NCBI GenBank assembly: GCA_017853835.1
Contig: JAFMIU010000012.1
Coordinates: 1 to 58,252, forward strand
Origin: Pirellulales bacterium
GTDB lineage: Bacteria > Planctomycetota > Planctomycetia > Pirellulales > UBA1268
Length of the DNA: 58,252 nt
Reading direction: 5' to 3'
The position numbers and the translations under genes were made by a program. Under the pieces are notes generated by a model. The model saw only the letters and a program-made list of their open reading frames with translations, was not told the origin of the DNA and did not search any database. This document shows positions 17,733-26,731 of this stretch, piece after piece. Each line of letters opens with the position of its first letter. The first letter of the stretch is position 1.

Positions 17733-19000
17733 TCGTTCTCGCCCTGATCCTCGCCAACGGATTCTTCTCCGGGGCGGAGATGGCGATCGTCGCCAGCCGC
17801 CGTGGGCGGCTGCGGGCGCTTGCCGACAAGGGGGATGCCCGCGCCAAGGCCGCCCTCGATCTCGCCGCGAGCCCCGACCGATTCCTGCCGACGGTACAGA
17901 TCGGCATCACCGTGGTCGGCACCCTCGCCGCCGCCTACGGCGGCGATCGGCTCGTCGACCAGTTTGCGACGTGGCTCGAATCCCATGCGCCCCCCGCCAT
18001 CGCCGCCGCGGCGAGGCCGATCGCGCTGACCTGCTTCGTGCTCCTCCTCTCGTTCGTCACGCTGCTGCTGGGCGAACTGGTTCCCAAGCGGCTCGCGCTG
18101 CGACGGGCCGAGGCCTTCGCCAGGTTTGCGGCGCCGACGATGCAGCGGCTGGCCTGGATCGCGCGGCCGCTCGTGTGGGGCATGAGTGCTGCGACGTCGA
18201 GCGTGCTCCTCCTGCTTGGGGCCGGGAGACACGCCGAGCCGAGCGTGTCGGTGGACGACATCGAGCATCTTCTCGAAACCGGCCGGGCGGAAGGCGTGCT
18301 GGAGGCGGTGGAGCAGGCGGTTGCCGCCGAGGCCCTGCGACTCGGCGAGCGCACCGTTCGCGACATCATGCGTCCGCGCATCGACGTCGACGCCCTCGAC
18401 ATCGAAACCCCGCAGCAGGAGATCCTCGGCGCGATCGCGATGGCAGGGTATTCCCGACTGCCCGTCTACGAGGGGTCGCTCGACCACATCATCGGCTACG
18501 TCTCGATCAAGGATGTCCTCCGTCAGACCTGGATGGGCTGGCCGATCGAACTTCGCAAAATGCTCCACCGTGCCGTCTTCGTGCCCGAAACCATGCCCCT
18601 CGACCGGCTGCTCGAACTCTTCCAACGCGAGCGCAACCAGCTTGCCATCGTGCTCGATGAATACGGCGGCACGGAAGGTCTCGTCACGCTCGAAGACCTG
18701 CTCGAGGAACTCGTCGGCGAGATCCACGACGAGCATCGAAGCGGCAAGGCGAGGCCCTTCGTCGAGCGGGAGGATGGATCGTGGCTGGTGGAGGGCACGA
18801 CCAGCATCGACGACCTCGTCGATCATCTCGACCTCAAGGCGGAGAACCTCCCGAGGGACTACTCGACCATCTCGGGCCTGGTGCTGGCCGAACTGGAGCG
18901 GATCCCGGCGGCCGGCGACGTGATCACCTGGCGCGGTCTTCGGATCGAGGTCGTCGACATGGACGGCCGTCGGATCGACAAACTGCTCGTCAGCCGGTGA
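17714..19000 (+). CDS. CNNM/CorC-HlyC family membrane protein (possible cation transporter)
   Basis: 428 residues. A DUF21/CNNM transmembrane domain (about 1-180) has the opening [20 protein letters not shown] and [20 protein letters not shown]-pair domain (about 200-320) has [17 protein letters not shown] and [45 protein letters not shown] precedes the C-terminal CorC/HlyC domain (about 340-425). The family handles Mg2+ or other divalent cations in bacteria; the older name hemolysin is misleading. The ATG at 17714 lies inside proB (19 bp overlap, different frame), which suggests translational coupling to proB. Confidence 0.92.
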   Translation: MLPELLIVLALILANGFFSGAEMAIVASRRGRLRALADKGDARAKAALDLAASPDRFLPTVQIGITVVGTLAAAYGGDRLVDQFATWLESHAPPAIAAAARPIALTCFVLLLSFVTLLLGELVPKRLALRRAEAFARFAAPTMQRLAWIARPLVWGMSAATSSVLLLLGAGRHAEPSVSVDDIEHLLETGRAEGVLEAVEQAVAAEALRLGERTVRDIMRPRIDVDALDIETPQQEILGAIAMAGYSRLPVYEGSLDHIIGYVSIKDVLRQTWMGWPIELRKMLHRAVFVPETMPLDRLLELFQRERNQLAIVLDEYGGTEGLVTLEDLLEELVGEIHDEHRSGKARPFVEREDGSWLVEGTTSIDDLVDHLDLKAENLPRDYSTISGLVLAELERIPAAGDVITWRGLRIEVVDMDGRRIDKLLVSR

Positions 19001-19021
19001 CGACCCCGACGTCCGCCGCCG

Positions 19022-20563
19022 TCACGGCTGGGGTGACGCCAGATCGAGCACATCCTGGAGCACGAACGATGCCGGGAATGGCTCGTCGAGTTGCTCGAGC
19101 AGCCGCCGATAGCGCCCGACGACCTCCGCGATGTCGTCGGCGGTGAGCGGATCTTCCCGCAGCACCTTCGACGCGTCGAGCACCTCGCGCCAGGCCGCAA
19201 ACGACTCTTCGTAGGCCCGCTTGGCCGATTGCAGGCGGGCGGCCATGAACTCGGTGTCGCCCCGCCACGTCGCCTCTCGTGCCTTCAGGGCCGGCTCGGT
19301 CACCTCCGCCTCGCACGACGCCTTCCAGAAGTCGAAGTTCACGATGTCGCGGTAGCGATCGATCATCGTGGCCCGTTCCTGGGCCTCGACAAACTCCCGT
19401 GCCAACGCCTCGGCCTGGGCCCGCTCCGCCGGCGGGGCCTGGCGGGCCACCATCTTCCAGGTCACGTTCAGCAGCCCCTCCGCCTCCGACGCCACACGGT
19501 GCACCTCCTCGGATCGCTCCATCGAGGGCGTGGCGATCGCAGCCCGCTGCTCCTCCGTGAGCGCCGCGCGGCGTTCCTCGCGCATCGCCTCGAACCGGCC
19601 CGGAAGGAGTTTCTCGAGGTCGTCGGCGATCCTGGCGGCACGCTGTTCCTCCACCTCACGGAGTCGCAGCTGAATCGGCACGCCCCAGCTCGTCTCGATG
19701 TCGCGCTCGGCAAATCGGGCGAGTTCCTCGTTGGCGAGTTTCCAGCCGTCCTTGGCGGTGGGGCCAAACTCACCGTCATCCTCCACCGCCTTGGCATAGT
19801 TGATCGCCGACATCATCGGCTCGCTGTGGAAGATCAGCGGCGTGGTCTTGAGGGGCACATTGGCATCGACGAGCGCCTGACCGGCGCGGAACTTCTCGCG
19901 AGACACGAGCCAGTTGTCTCGCTCCGGAAGCGTGCGGTCCGGGTTGTCACGGTCGTGGAAGTCGTCATCGGCCTTGAAGAGCCGGCGATACTGCACCTTC
20001 TCGTCGGCCTTGCCGATCTTCTGGCCGATGAACCAGCCCATGCGACCGAGGAGCCGCGGCTCGCGGGTGTTGAAGGAAATGCCCTGCCGAAGGAACTCGA
20101 TCCCCTTGATCACCCAGGCATACCGGTCGTGGTAGTCGTCGAACTCCACGGAGATGTTGTAGGAGAGGTTGTGCGCCTGGAAATCCCACACCGAGTAGAA
20201 GTTTGGCTGGAGCTTCGTCATCTGCTCGAGCGTCGCCGAGAGATTGGCCCAGTCCTCAACCTTCTTGTAGTGGTTGGCTCGATCCCAGAGGAGCGTCACC
20301 GCGATGTTCTTCAGACCCAGCGTGGCGAACCGCATCGTTTCGCTCGTGGGGTCGATCTCACCGAGGTTGGCCTGCGAGAGGCCGTTGGCGACGCGCAGTC
20401 GGGCGAGGAGGCCGCCCGGCCCGGTCGAGTCGGCAGGCTGGCTCAGCATTGAAAGCGGCACGAGCAGCACCGCGATGGCCACGAGGGCCACGAGCGTGCC
20501 CGGCCGAAGCCCGAGCCATGCACGGTCGCCGCCGGGGCGAGAGGAAGAACGACGGTCGCTCAT
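19022..20563 (-). CDS. Membrane-anchored protein of an ABC exporter operon, function unknown
   Basis: 513 residues. A single membrane segment lies at about residues 21-41 (PGTLVALVAIAVLLVPLSML), and the rest is soluble and presumably periplasmic. The region at about 60-200 is aromatic-rich and conserved-looking (LLWDRANHYKKVEDWANL, YSVWDFQAHNLSYNIS, RLLGRMGWFIGQKIG). The second half is Glu/Arg/Ala-rich and probably helical. The ATG overlaps the stop of the permease upstream as ATGA, so it is the third gene of an ATPase-permease-partner operon and probably works with that exporter. The family looks planctomycete-restricted to me, but I could not check this. Confidence 0.8.
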   Translation of the reverse strand: MSDRRSSSRPGGDRAWLGLRPGTLVALVAIAVLLVPLSMLSQPADSTGPGGLLARLRVANGLSQANLGEIDPTSETMRFATLGLKNIAVTLLWDRANHYKKVEDWANLSATLEQMTKLQPNFYSVWDFQAHNLSYNISVEFDDYHDRYAWVIKGIEFLRQGISFNTREPRLLGRMGWFIGQKIGKADEKVQYRRLFKADDDFHDRDNPDRTLPERDNWLVSREKFRAGQALVDANVPLKTTPLIFHSEPMMSAINYAKAVEDDGEFGPTAKDGWKLANEELARFAERDIETSWGVPIQLRLREVEEQRAARIADDLEKLLPGRFEAMREERRAALTEEQRAAIATPSMERSEEVHRVASEAEGLLNVTWKMVARQAPPAERAQAEALAREFVEAQERATMIDRYRDIVNFDFWKASCEAEVTEPALKAREATWRGDTEFMAARLQSAKRAYEESFAAWREVLDASKVLREDPLTADDIAEVVGRYRRLLEQLDEPFPASFVLQDVLDLASPQP

Positions 20564-22392
20564 GACGCCACCTCACGGGCCTTCAGGCAGAAGACGCCGG
20601 CCACGAAGAATGCCAGCACATAGCCAAACGTTTCGGCGGCGTGGGCGGCCAGCAAATCGCCCGGAATGTCGAAGCCACCGGCGACGAAATCGCTCGTGCC
20701 TAGCGACGAGAGCGACGGGAACACGACCGCTGCCAACTGAACCGGCGCCAATAGGATCGTGTCGATGACCTTCATGGCCTGGACGGCCGGCGTTGGGTCG
20801 AGTTCCAGCGTGATGCTCGTCTGGGTCACGATGCGGTAGAGCGATTCGATCGGCCCGCCGCCAGGCATGAGCGTGGCATCGCCGGAGACCTGGCTCGTAA
20901 ACAGCCGGCCGATGAACTCCCGAAACTGCCCGACGATCAGCGTCGACAGCGTTCCGATCAGCGCCACCGGCCCTGACAGGAATGTGCTGAACATCACCCC
21001 AAGAGCCGTGCAGATCAGCATCGAAAACCAGATGCCGAGGCAACTCTTGACGTAGTTCAGCACGAAGCTTCCCTCGCCGGCCCGGAGGAAGAAGTCGGCC
21101 TGCGCCACGCCGTAATACTGGGCGGGCTCCAGGCACTGCAGCCACACCTCGACCCGCCCGTCGGAGACCAGATCATTGAAGAGATCGACCTCCTGAAGCG
21201 TGCCGTCGGACATCACGGTGCCGATCTTTCGCGGAATGAGCAGCGATTCGATCGTGAACTCCTTGGCCACGATCGGCAGCGGCTCGCTGCGGACCTTCGT
21301 GGCGGGATTCTGCAGCTGGATCGTTCCGTGGATCCCCTCCTCGATCTGGCCCTTGTGGGTGCGAAAAACACGCACGGTCATTTCGAGCGGCAGGCCCTGG
21401 GCAAACTCGTCGGGCGTCACTCCCTCGAAGGTCCAGATCGCCGCTGCGGCCGTGCCTCCCTCGATGAACTGCCGATAGCTCCACTCCGCGCCGACGCTGA
21501 TGCCCTTCGCTGACGGCCGCCCCTCGCGATCGAGAAACCGCAGCGAGCCCCGCAGCGGACGTCGGGCCTCGAGCATGCCGATGGGCTCATCAACCCGATA
21601 GGTCCGCTCACCGGAAGCCGTCGTGCCGGTGACGACGACACGGTGGCGGTGACCATGGGTCGTGTCGGTCTGACCATTGCCATCCCCGTCGAGTGGCACA
21701 CGGTGACGGTGGCCGCGGTCGTAGCTCGTATGCCCCTCGAACCCCGACGCCTCTCCCTCGCCGCCCACCTCGGCAAACACGTCGGCCTGCTCCAGTGTGT
21801 GGCTATGGCTCACACTGCGAACCACGAAGGCCCAGCCGGCAACAGCCATGAGCGCAAGGAGGCAGGTGCCCACCGCGGCGAAGCCGACGATGCGTCCGAG
21901 GACGATCTCCGACGTGCGAACCGGCTTGGTCGTGACCGTTTGAATCGCCTTCGACTTGATGTCGGCCGGGAGGCTGAACACCGCGAGCACCAGCGTGACG
22001 AGGCAGACGAGAAGGTTGGTGGCGCCGAGAATGAAGCCGATGTAGAGCCTGGCGGGATTGACGCTCGCGGGGTCGAGGAACCACCCGGCAAAGAGCAGGA
22101 TGAGGGCGAAGATGCCGAGCACGACCAGCACGTTGCGACGCAGGGATTCCTGAATCGCCAGGCGGGCCATCGCCCACACCCGACGAGGCGATGTCGCCAG
22201 GATGTCACCGAGGCCGGCCAGGACGCCGCGGTAGACCCGGTCGCCACCCGTCAGGGGGCCGCTGGCGACCGCCTGCGCGAACCAGGTCAGGAGCGCGGCC
22301 GCGACGGCCGCCACCCCCGCCATCGCGAGATACCACACGATGGCCGGACCAATCCACGACACGAACTTCGGGATGTCGTATTCAAGCACCAT
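20560..22392 (-). CDS. ABC-2 type transporter permease with a large extracytoplasmic domain
   Basis: 610 residues. Membrane segments lie near residues 18-40, 88-104, 115-140 and 168-192. A large soluble domain (about 195-440) follows, then more membrane segments (about 455-600). The soluble domain begins with two GHRHRV units (227-232 and 247-252) that flank a DxDxNGxxD loop (235-243), which suggests a metal-binding loop. The ATPase gene is 9 bp upstream and the partner protein gene overlaps downstream, so the three form one exporter. The substrate is unknown. Confidence 0.85.
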   Translation of the reverse strand: MVLEYDIPKFVSWIGPAIVWYLAMAGVAAVAAALLTWFAQAVASGPLTGGDRVYRGVLAGLGDILATSPRRVWAMARLAIQESLRRNVLVVLGIFALILLFAGWFLDPASVNPARLYIGFILGATNLLVCLVTLVLAVFSLPADIKSKAIQTVTTKPVRTSEIVLGRIVGFAAVGTCLLALMAVAGWAFVVRSVSHSHTLEQADVFAEVGGEGEASGFEGHTSYDRGHRHRVPLDGDGNGQTDTTHGHRHRVVVTGTTASGERTYRVDEPIGMLEARRPLRGSLRFLDREGRPSAKGISVGAEWSYRQFIEGGTAAAAIWTFEGVTPDEFAQGLPLEMTVRVFRTHKGQIEEGIHGTIQLQNPATKVRSEPLPIVAKEFTIESLLIPRKIGTVMSDGTLQEVDLFNDLVSDGRVEVWLQCLEPAQYYGVAQADFFLRAGEGSFVLNYVKSCLGIWFSMLICTALGVMFSTFLSGPVALIGTLSTLIVGQFREFIGRLFTSQVSGDATLMPGGGPIESLYRIVTQTSITLELDPTPAVQAMKVIDTILLAPVQLAAVVFPSLSSLGTSDFVAGGFDIPGDLLAAHAAETFGYVLAFFVAGVFCLKAREVAS

Positions 22393-22401
22393 GGTCGAGG
22401 G

Positions 22402-23331
22402 TCACTCCGCTCGACCGGAGGCGGTATCGGGACGTCGGGCCCGGCGTCCCGGTCGGGCTTCGGTGTCACGAACGATCTCGAGGAAGAGGTCTTCAAGCGT
22501 GGTGCGGGGGTTGCCGATGTCGATGTCGGCAGCTCCGTGGCGTTCCAGCACCGACCGCACGTCGGCGGCAGCGGCCGGCGTAAGCCCCGTGGCCCGAATC
22601 TGCGTCACACCGGTGACCCGCAGGAGATCTTCCACCCGCCCGAGCTCCTTGAGCTCCCCCTGATGGAGCACGGCGATCCGATCGCAGACATCCTCGACGT
22701 CGGCGAGCAGGTGCGAGCACATGATCACCGTCTTGCCCCGCGCCCTGAGATCGATGATCAGATCCTTCATCTCGCGGGTGCCGATGGGATCGAGACCACT
22801 GGTGGGCTCGTCGAGAATCACGAGTTCCGGATCGTTGATCAGCGCCTGGGCGACGCCGATGCGTCGGGTCATGCCCTTTGAATACTCGCGAAGTTGCCGC
22901 TTGCGATCACGGGTGAGGCCCACCATCTCGATGAGGGCGGCGGCGCGACGTCGACGTTCTTCGGGGGCCAGCCCAAACAGACGGCCGTAGAAGTCGAGCG
23001 TTTCTTCCGCGTCGAGAAACTTGTAGAGATACGACTCCTCGGGCAGGTAGCCGATCCGTTCGTTCTTCGTCACATCCGTGGCCGGCTGGTCGAAGACGAG
23101 CGCCTCACCGGAGGTCGGAAAGATCAGCCCCAGCAGCAGTTTGAGCGTCGTTGTTTTTCCGGCGCCGTTGGGCCCGAGCAGCCCAAAGATCTCACCTCGA
23201 CGCACGTCGAGATCGAGCGGTTTCAGAGCGGTTTTTTTGCTTCGGCCCCAGAAGTCACGGTAGACCTTCGAAAGGTTCCGGGTCTCGACAACGATATCCC
23301 CGGCCTTGCCTTGCGGTGTGGATCGATTCAT
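22402..23331 (-). CDS. ABC transporter ATP-binding protein
   Basis: 309 residues from the ATG at 23331 ([22 protein letters not shown]). Walker A is [15 protein letters not shown], the signature region is [19 protein letters not shown], Walker B is [16 protein letters not shown], and the switch His lies in [20 protein letters not shown]-terminal ~70-residue extension resembles the DUF4162-type tail of ABC-2 exporter ATPases. First gene of the exporter operon with the permease (9 bp gap) and its partner. An upstream extension of the frame to 23508 is not supported: it would cover the promoter region of the divergent gene. Confidence 0.93.
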   Translation of the reverse strand: MNRSTPQGKAGDIVVETRNLSKVYRDFWGRSKKTALKPLDLDVRRGEIFGLLGPNGAGKTTTLKLLLGLIFPTSGEALVFDQPATDVTKNERIGYLPEESYLYKFLDAEETLDFYGRLFGLAPEERRRRAAALIEMVGLTRDRKRQLREYSKGMTRRIGVAQALINDPELVILDEPTSGLDPIGTREMKDLIIDLRARGKTVIMCSHLLADVEDVCDRIAVLHQGELKELGRVEDLLRVTGVTQIRATGLTPAAAADVRSVLERHGAADIDIGNPRTTLEDLFLEIVRDTEARPGRRARRPDTASGRAE

Positions 23332-23492
23332 CACGGCTCGCTGCTGTCGTGGCTGTCGGGATGGGACTCTGTGAAACCGGAAGCCTCGCCCTCGACCGGT
23401 TTCCCTGCGTTGTATCGCATGGCGGTGGGATGTGGAGTGGCCCCTGATATTTAGGCCACAAAATGCCTCGGACGACACCCGCCTCCAGGGGA

Positions 23493-23521
23493 TTGACGGA
23501 TGCCACACGAGGTCCTAGAAA
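23493..23521 (+). promoter_or_regulatory. Sigma70-type promoter TTGACG-N17-TAGAAA for the DUF1559 gene
   Basis: TTGACG (23493-23498) and TAGAAA (23516-23521) are separated by exactly 17 bp, giving a predicted start near 23528 and a leader of about 65 nt before the ATG at 23593. It is the best two-part promoter I see in the window, and the leader is visibly less GC-rich than its surroundings. Confidence 0.5.
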
Positions 23522-23592
23522 CGCGTCTTGAGACTCTGTCTCGTCTACGGTCCCTGTTTTTATTCTTTCGTGGTTCCGAAAATGACTCTCTG

Positions 23593-24621
23593 ATGAAGAA
23601 CCGCCGATTCGGATTTTCGCTCGTCGAACTGCTCGTGGTGGTGGCGATCATCGCCACGCTGATCGGGCTCCTCTTGCCCGCCGTGCAGGCGGCCCGTGAG
23701 GCCGGCCGCCAGTCGGCATGTGCCAACAAGCTCCGGCAACTCGGTCTTGCCCTCGCGAACCACGAAGTCGCGATGGGCCGTTTTCCGCCGAGTTGTGTCT
23801 GGTCGGGCACCAGCATCACGGATGCCTCGTCGAGCGCTGTTTGGTCGGCGCACGCCCGCCTCCTTCCCTACCTCGAGGAGTTCATCGTCGGCGCTCAGAT
23901 CCAACGCCAGTTGGCCGTGCCCTACAGCCAGGCCCGACTCCCGGATGGCACCCTGATCGCCGGCCTCGGCATCCCAGCCCTGATCTGCCCCTCCGAGCCG
24001 AACACCCAGGTCCGAGCGAGAGCCGATGGCACTCCCGAGAGCGCGCCGCTGACCTACGCCGTGAACATGGGAACGTGGATGGTCTACGACCCGACAAGCA
24101 ACACGGGCGGCAACGGCGCCTTCTTCCCAAACAGCCGCCTTGGTGCTGCGGCGTTTCGTGATGGCCTGTCGAAGACGGTCGGCCTAGCCGAAGTCAACAC
24201 CTACACCAGGTACTTCCGCAATGCGGCGAGGCCCACTCCCACCGAACCGACGTCACCAACGGACCTGTGCAACCTGGGCGGTGACTTCAAAAACGATCCC
24301 CCCGCGAGCGGAACCGGTCACACCGAGTGGGCCGATGGCCGGTGCCACCAGACGGGCTTCACGGCGGCCTTCCCTCCACAGACCGCCGTGCCTTGCGACC
24401 GTCCCTCGGGCACGCATGACATCGACTGGACCAATCAGCAGGAGGCCAAATCGTTCTCCGCGATCACCGCGGCTGCCGTCACGGCCCGGAGCCATCACCC
24501 TGCGTCCGTCGCGTTCATCATGATGGATGGAAGCGTGCATCACGCCGCCAACGGCATGGCGACGGAGGTGTGGAAGGCCCTTGCCACCCGAGCAGGCAGC
24601 GAGCCGACGCCGCCCCTATGA
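23593..24621 (+). CDS. DUF1559 domain prepilin-like protein (H-X9-DG type)
   Basis: 342 residues from the ATG at 23593. The type IV prepilin leader [20 protein letters not shown] shows the cleavage context G-F-S-L-V-E with the conserved Glu at +5, and TM helix 9-30. The DUF1559 body includes [21 protein letters not shown], and near the C-terminus [12 protein letters not shown] matches the H-X9-DG signature. Planctomycetes carry tens of such paralogues, thought to be pseudopilin-related; the role is unproven. Longer in-frame extensions upstream cover the promoter and are not used. It stands alone, facing a lipoprotein gene. Confidence 0.92.
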   Translation: MKNRRFGFSLVELLVVVAIIATLIGLLLPAVQAAREAGRQSACANKLRQLGLALANHEVAMGRFPPSCVWSGTSITDASSSAVWSAHARLLPYLEEFIVGAQIQRQLAVPYSQARLPDGTLIAGLGIPALICPSEPNTQVRARADGTPESAPLTYAVNMGTWMVYDPTSNTGGNGAFFPNSRLGAAAFRDGLSKTVGLAEVNTYTRYFRNAARPTPTEPTSPTDLCNLGGDFKNDPPASGTGHTEWADGRCHQTGFTAAFPPQTAVPCDRPSGTHDIDWTNQQEAKSFSAITAAAVTARSHHPASVAFIMMDGSVHHAANGMATEVWKALATRAGSEPTPPL

Positions 24622-24653
24622 GCGAGGATCTCGGCGCGGCCCCTCAGAAAAGG

Positions 24654-25457
24654 TCAGCCTTCCGTGGAGGTTGACGACGCGCCCGAGGTCGAACCGTCGC
24701 CGGCGTGACGGCGAGTCGATTCCTCGACGAACCGTCGGGCGGCCATCAGCTCCGCACGTGTGAAGACGGGGACGTCCGGATCGCCACCGGCCATGTCGAT
24801 CACTTCGGCAGCAAGCTGATCCCACGAACGTCCACTCGATATGTGCCAGGCAGCGGCCTGGGCCACCTTCTGCGACAACACACCCGACGCCAAGGCCGTC
24901 ATCACATCCTGAAGTTTGGGATCCGATGAGAACTCGCTGAGGGCGGTCATGCGGTAGGGCACCCTCGGTGACGGCTCGCGCTTTCCATGCTCGAGGCACA
25001 CCGTCGGCACACGAAGCGTGCGGGTGCGTTCGGGCGGCAACGAAAACGGCCCGCCACCGCCTCCCTGGGCGCCGCCGATCCCCATGCCGGCGTTCTGCAC
25101 GCCGCCCATGCCACCCCCGCCCACGCCCTGCGATCCACCGATGCCGGCGCTGGCAAATCCACCTCCCTGACCGCCCCCACCCATTCCCATCTGGGCCAGC
25201 ACGGGCACACCGGCAAACCCGCTGGGCAGCCGAAGCGTCAGTGGACGCGTGGAGCGATTGGTCACCACCACCTGCGCCGAACGGGAATCATTGGGGATGA
25301 ACTTCACCTCAACGAGACCTTCGGCCTCGGCGGAGAGGATGTCCTGCACCACCGCCTCGGGGCTGGCCGTCGGCTGGGGCGACCTGCCAAACGCCTGGCA
25401 CGCCGCCAGCGGAAGAACGAGGGCGAGCGACATCCGGACGATTCGTGAGCGACGCAT
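24654..25457 (-). CDS. Gly-rich lipoprotein of unknown function
   Basis: 267 residues from the ATG at 25457. The signal peptide MRRSRIVRMSLALVLPLAAC ends in the lipobox LAAC (lipidated Cys at 20). A small beta domain follows (about 45-85, VEVKFIPNDSRSAQVVVTNRSTRPLTL), then a Gly/Met-rich segment (about 88-145) and a helical C-terminal part (about 165-240). The upstream frame to 25631 contains no family signal and starts in non-coding sequence. The start of the beta domain looks like a DUF4384- or FixG-like immunoglobulin strand, but I cannot name the family. Convergent with the DUF1559 gene. Confidence 0.75.
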   Translation of the reverse strand: MRRSRIVRMSLALVLPLAACQAFGRSPQPTASPEAVVQDILSAEAEGLVEVKFIPNDSRSAQVVVTNRSTRPLTLRLPSGFAGVPVLAQMGMGGGGQGGGFASAGIGGSQGVGGGGMGGVQNAGMGIGGAQGGGGGPFSLPPERTRTLRVPTVCLEHGKREPSPRVPYRMTALSEFSSDPKLQDVMTALASGVLSQKVAQAAAWHISSGRSWDQLAAEVIDMAGGDPDVPVFTRAELMAARRFVEESTRRHAGDGSTSGASSTSTEG

Positions 25458-25649
25458 GACAGAGCCCTTCGGGATCGAGGCCGTGGCCCCGGGGAGCGTG
25501 CGACTCCGATCGGGCCACCCCAGACCGTGCGCACACTGCGACTCTACTATGCCATCGGCTCCCGGGCAGGCAAAAAACGACCGCCCCCGGACGTGCCGAT
25601 CATGCGGAATGCGCGGCCCACACGAGCCCAACGCCAGAGAAACAGCCGA

Positions 25650-26072
25650 TCAACGCTTGGAGAACTGCGTTCCGCGACGGGCGCCACGGAGGCCGTACTT
25701 CTTCCGTTCCTTCATACGACCGTCACGGGTCAACAGGCCACCCTGGCGGAGCGGTTCGGCCAGTTCGGCGTCAAACACCTTGAGGGCACGGGCGATCCCA
25801 AGACGGCAGGCACCGGCCTGGCCCGTCGGGCCACCGCCGTCGACGGTGATCAAAACCTTCACGGCCGTGCGCTTCCCCACCTGCTCGAGGGCTCCGGCCA
25901 CCAACTGGCGATCCTTGATGGAAGGGAAGTAGCTGTCGAGATCCCGGCCGTTGATCGTGATCTCGCCGGCCCCCGGCTTCATCCGCACCCGGGCCACGGC
26001 CGTCTTGCGACGCCCCGTTGCGATGATCTCATCTCCACGCCGGCTCGTTGTCGTTCCCTGTTCGCCCGTCAT
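25650..26072 (-). CDS. rpsI: 30S ribosomal protein uS9
   Basis: 140 residues from the ATG at 26072 (MTGEQGTTTSRRGDEIIATGRRK). The core ATGRRKTAVARVRMKPG, the VTVDGGGPTGQAGACRLGIARAL segment (here starting ITVDGGGPTG) and the tail LLTRDGRMKERKKYGLRGARR with terminal GTQFSKR are uS9 signatures; the tail reaches the P-site tRNA. A short polar N-terminal extension precedes the core. Downstream of rplM by 62 bp, the usual L13-S9 pair. Confidence 0.96.
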   Translation of the reverse strand: MTGEQGTTTSRRGDEIIATGRRKTAVARVRMKPGAGEITINGRDLDSYFPSIKDRQLVAGALEQVGKRTAVKVLITVDGGGPTGQAGACRLGIARALKVFDAELAEPLRQGGLLTRDGRMKERKKYGLRGARRGTQFSKR

Positions 26073-26134
26073 CGAAAGTCCTCGTGTGCTGTCTCGGTGG
26101 TTCGGTGGTGTGTGGTGTTCAATCGGCCGCGATA

Positions 26135-26566
26135 TCAGGCCCCAAGCTCGATCGGCTCGGGCTGCTGCGGCTGGTGCGGGTGCTCGCTTCCGGCATACAC
26201 CTTCAGTTTGTCGAGCATCTTGCGTCCGAGCTTGGTCTTGGGAAGCATCCGGCGAACAGCCTCTTCGAGGATCAGTTCGGGACGGCGATCCCGGCGATGT
26301 TCGGCCGTTTCCGTCTTCAGGCCGGTGAAGCCCGTGTACCAGCGGTAGACCTTTTGCTGCCACTTTTTGCCACTGAACTCGACCTTCTCGGCGTTGATGA
26401 CGACGACGTGGTCGCCCGTGTCCACGTGGGGCGTGTACGTCGGCCGATGCTTGCCCATCAGCACCATGGCAACATCGCTCGCGAGCCTGCCGACGCGGCG
26501 ACCGCTGGCGTCAACCACCCACCAACGCTGCTCCACCTCACCGGGCTTGGCCATGTAGGTCTTCAT
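26135..26566 (-). CDS. rplM: 50S ribosomal protein uL13
   Basis: 143 residues. The start is placed at the ATG at 26566 because [20 protein letters not shown] aligns with the canonical L13 N-terminus (MKT..AKP); an ATG five codons upstream (26581) is possible. [31 protein letters not shown], the [13 protein letters not shown] segment, [24 protein letters not shown] and EHPHQPQQP are family signatures. First gene of rplM-rpsI. Confidence 0.96.
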   Translation of the reverse strand: MKTYMAKPGEVEQRWWVVDASGRRVGRLASDVAMVLMGKHRPTYTPHVDTGDHVVVINAEKVEFSGKKWQQKVYRWYTGFTGLKTETAEHRRDRRPELILEEAVRRMLPKTKLGRKMLDKLKVYAGSEHPHQPQQPEPIELGA

Positions 26567-26731
26567 CTGTCTGTCGCTCATCAACCTTGTTTGTGCGGCG
26601 AAAATACGGCTCGCCCCCGCGGAATCCCGGCGGAGGGAAGGAACCCGGGAGACTAACAATGGCCCGGACCAGCGGCAAGCGACGCTCACGGCCCGCGGCA
26701 AAAACAGGCCCGACGCCCACCAGCGGCCTCC

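Noticed and set aside
25560..25649. T run (on the minus strand) downstream of rpsI as a rho-independent terminator
   Set aside because: A TTTTTT run is present but I could not find a stable stem directly before it.
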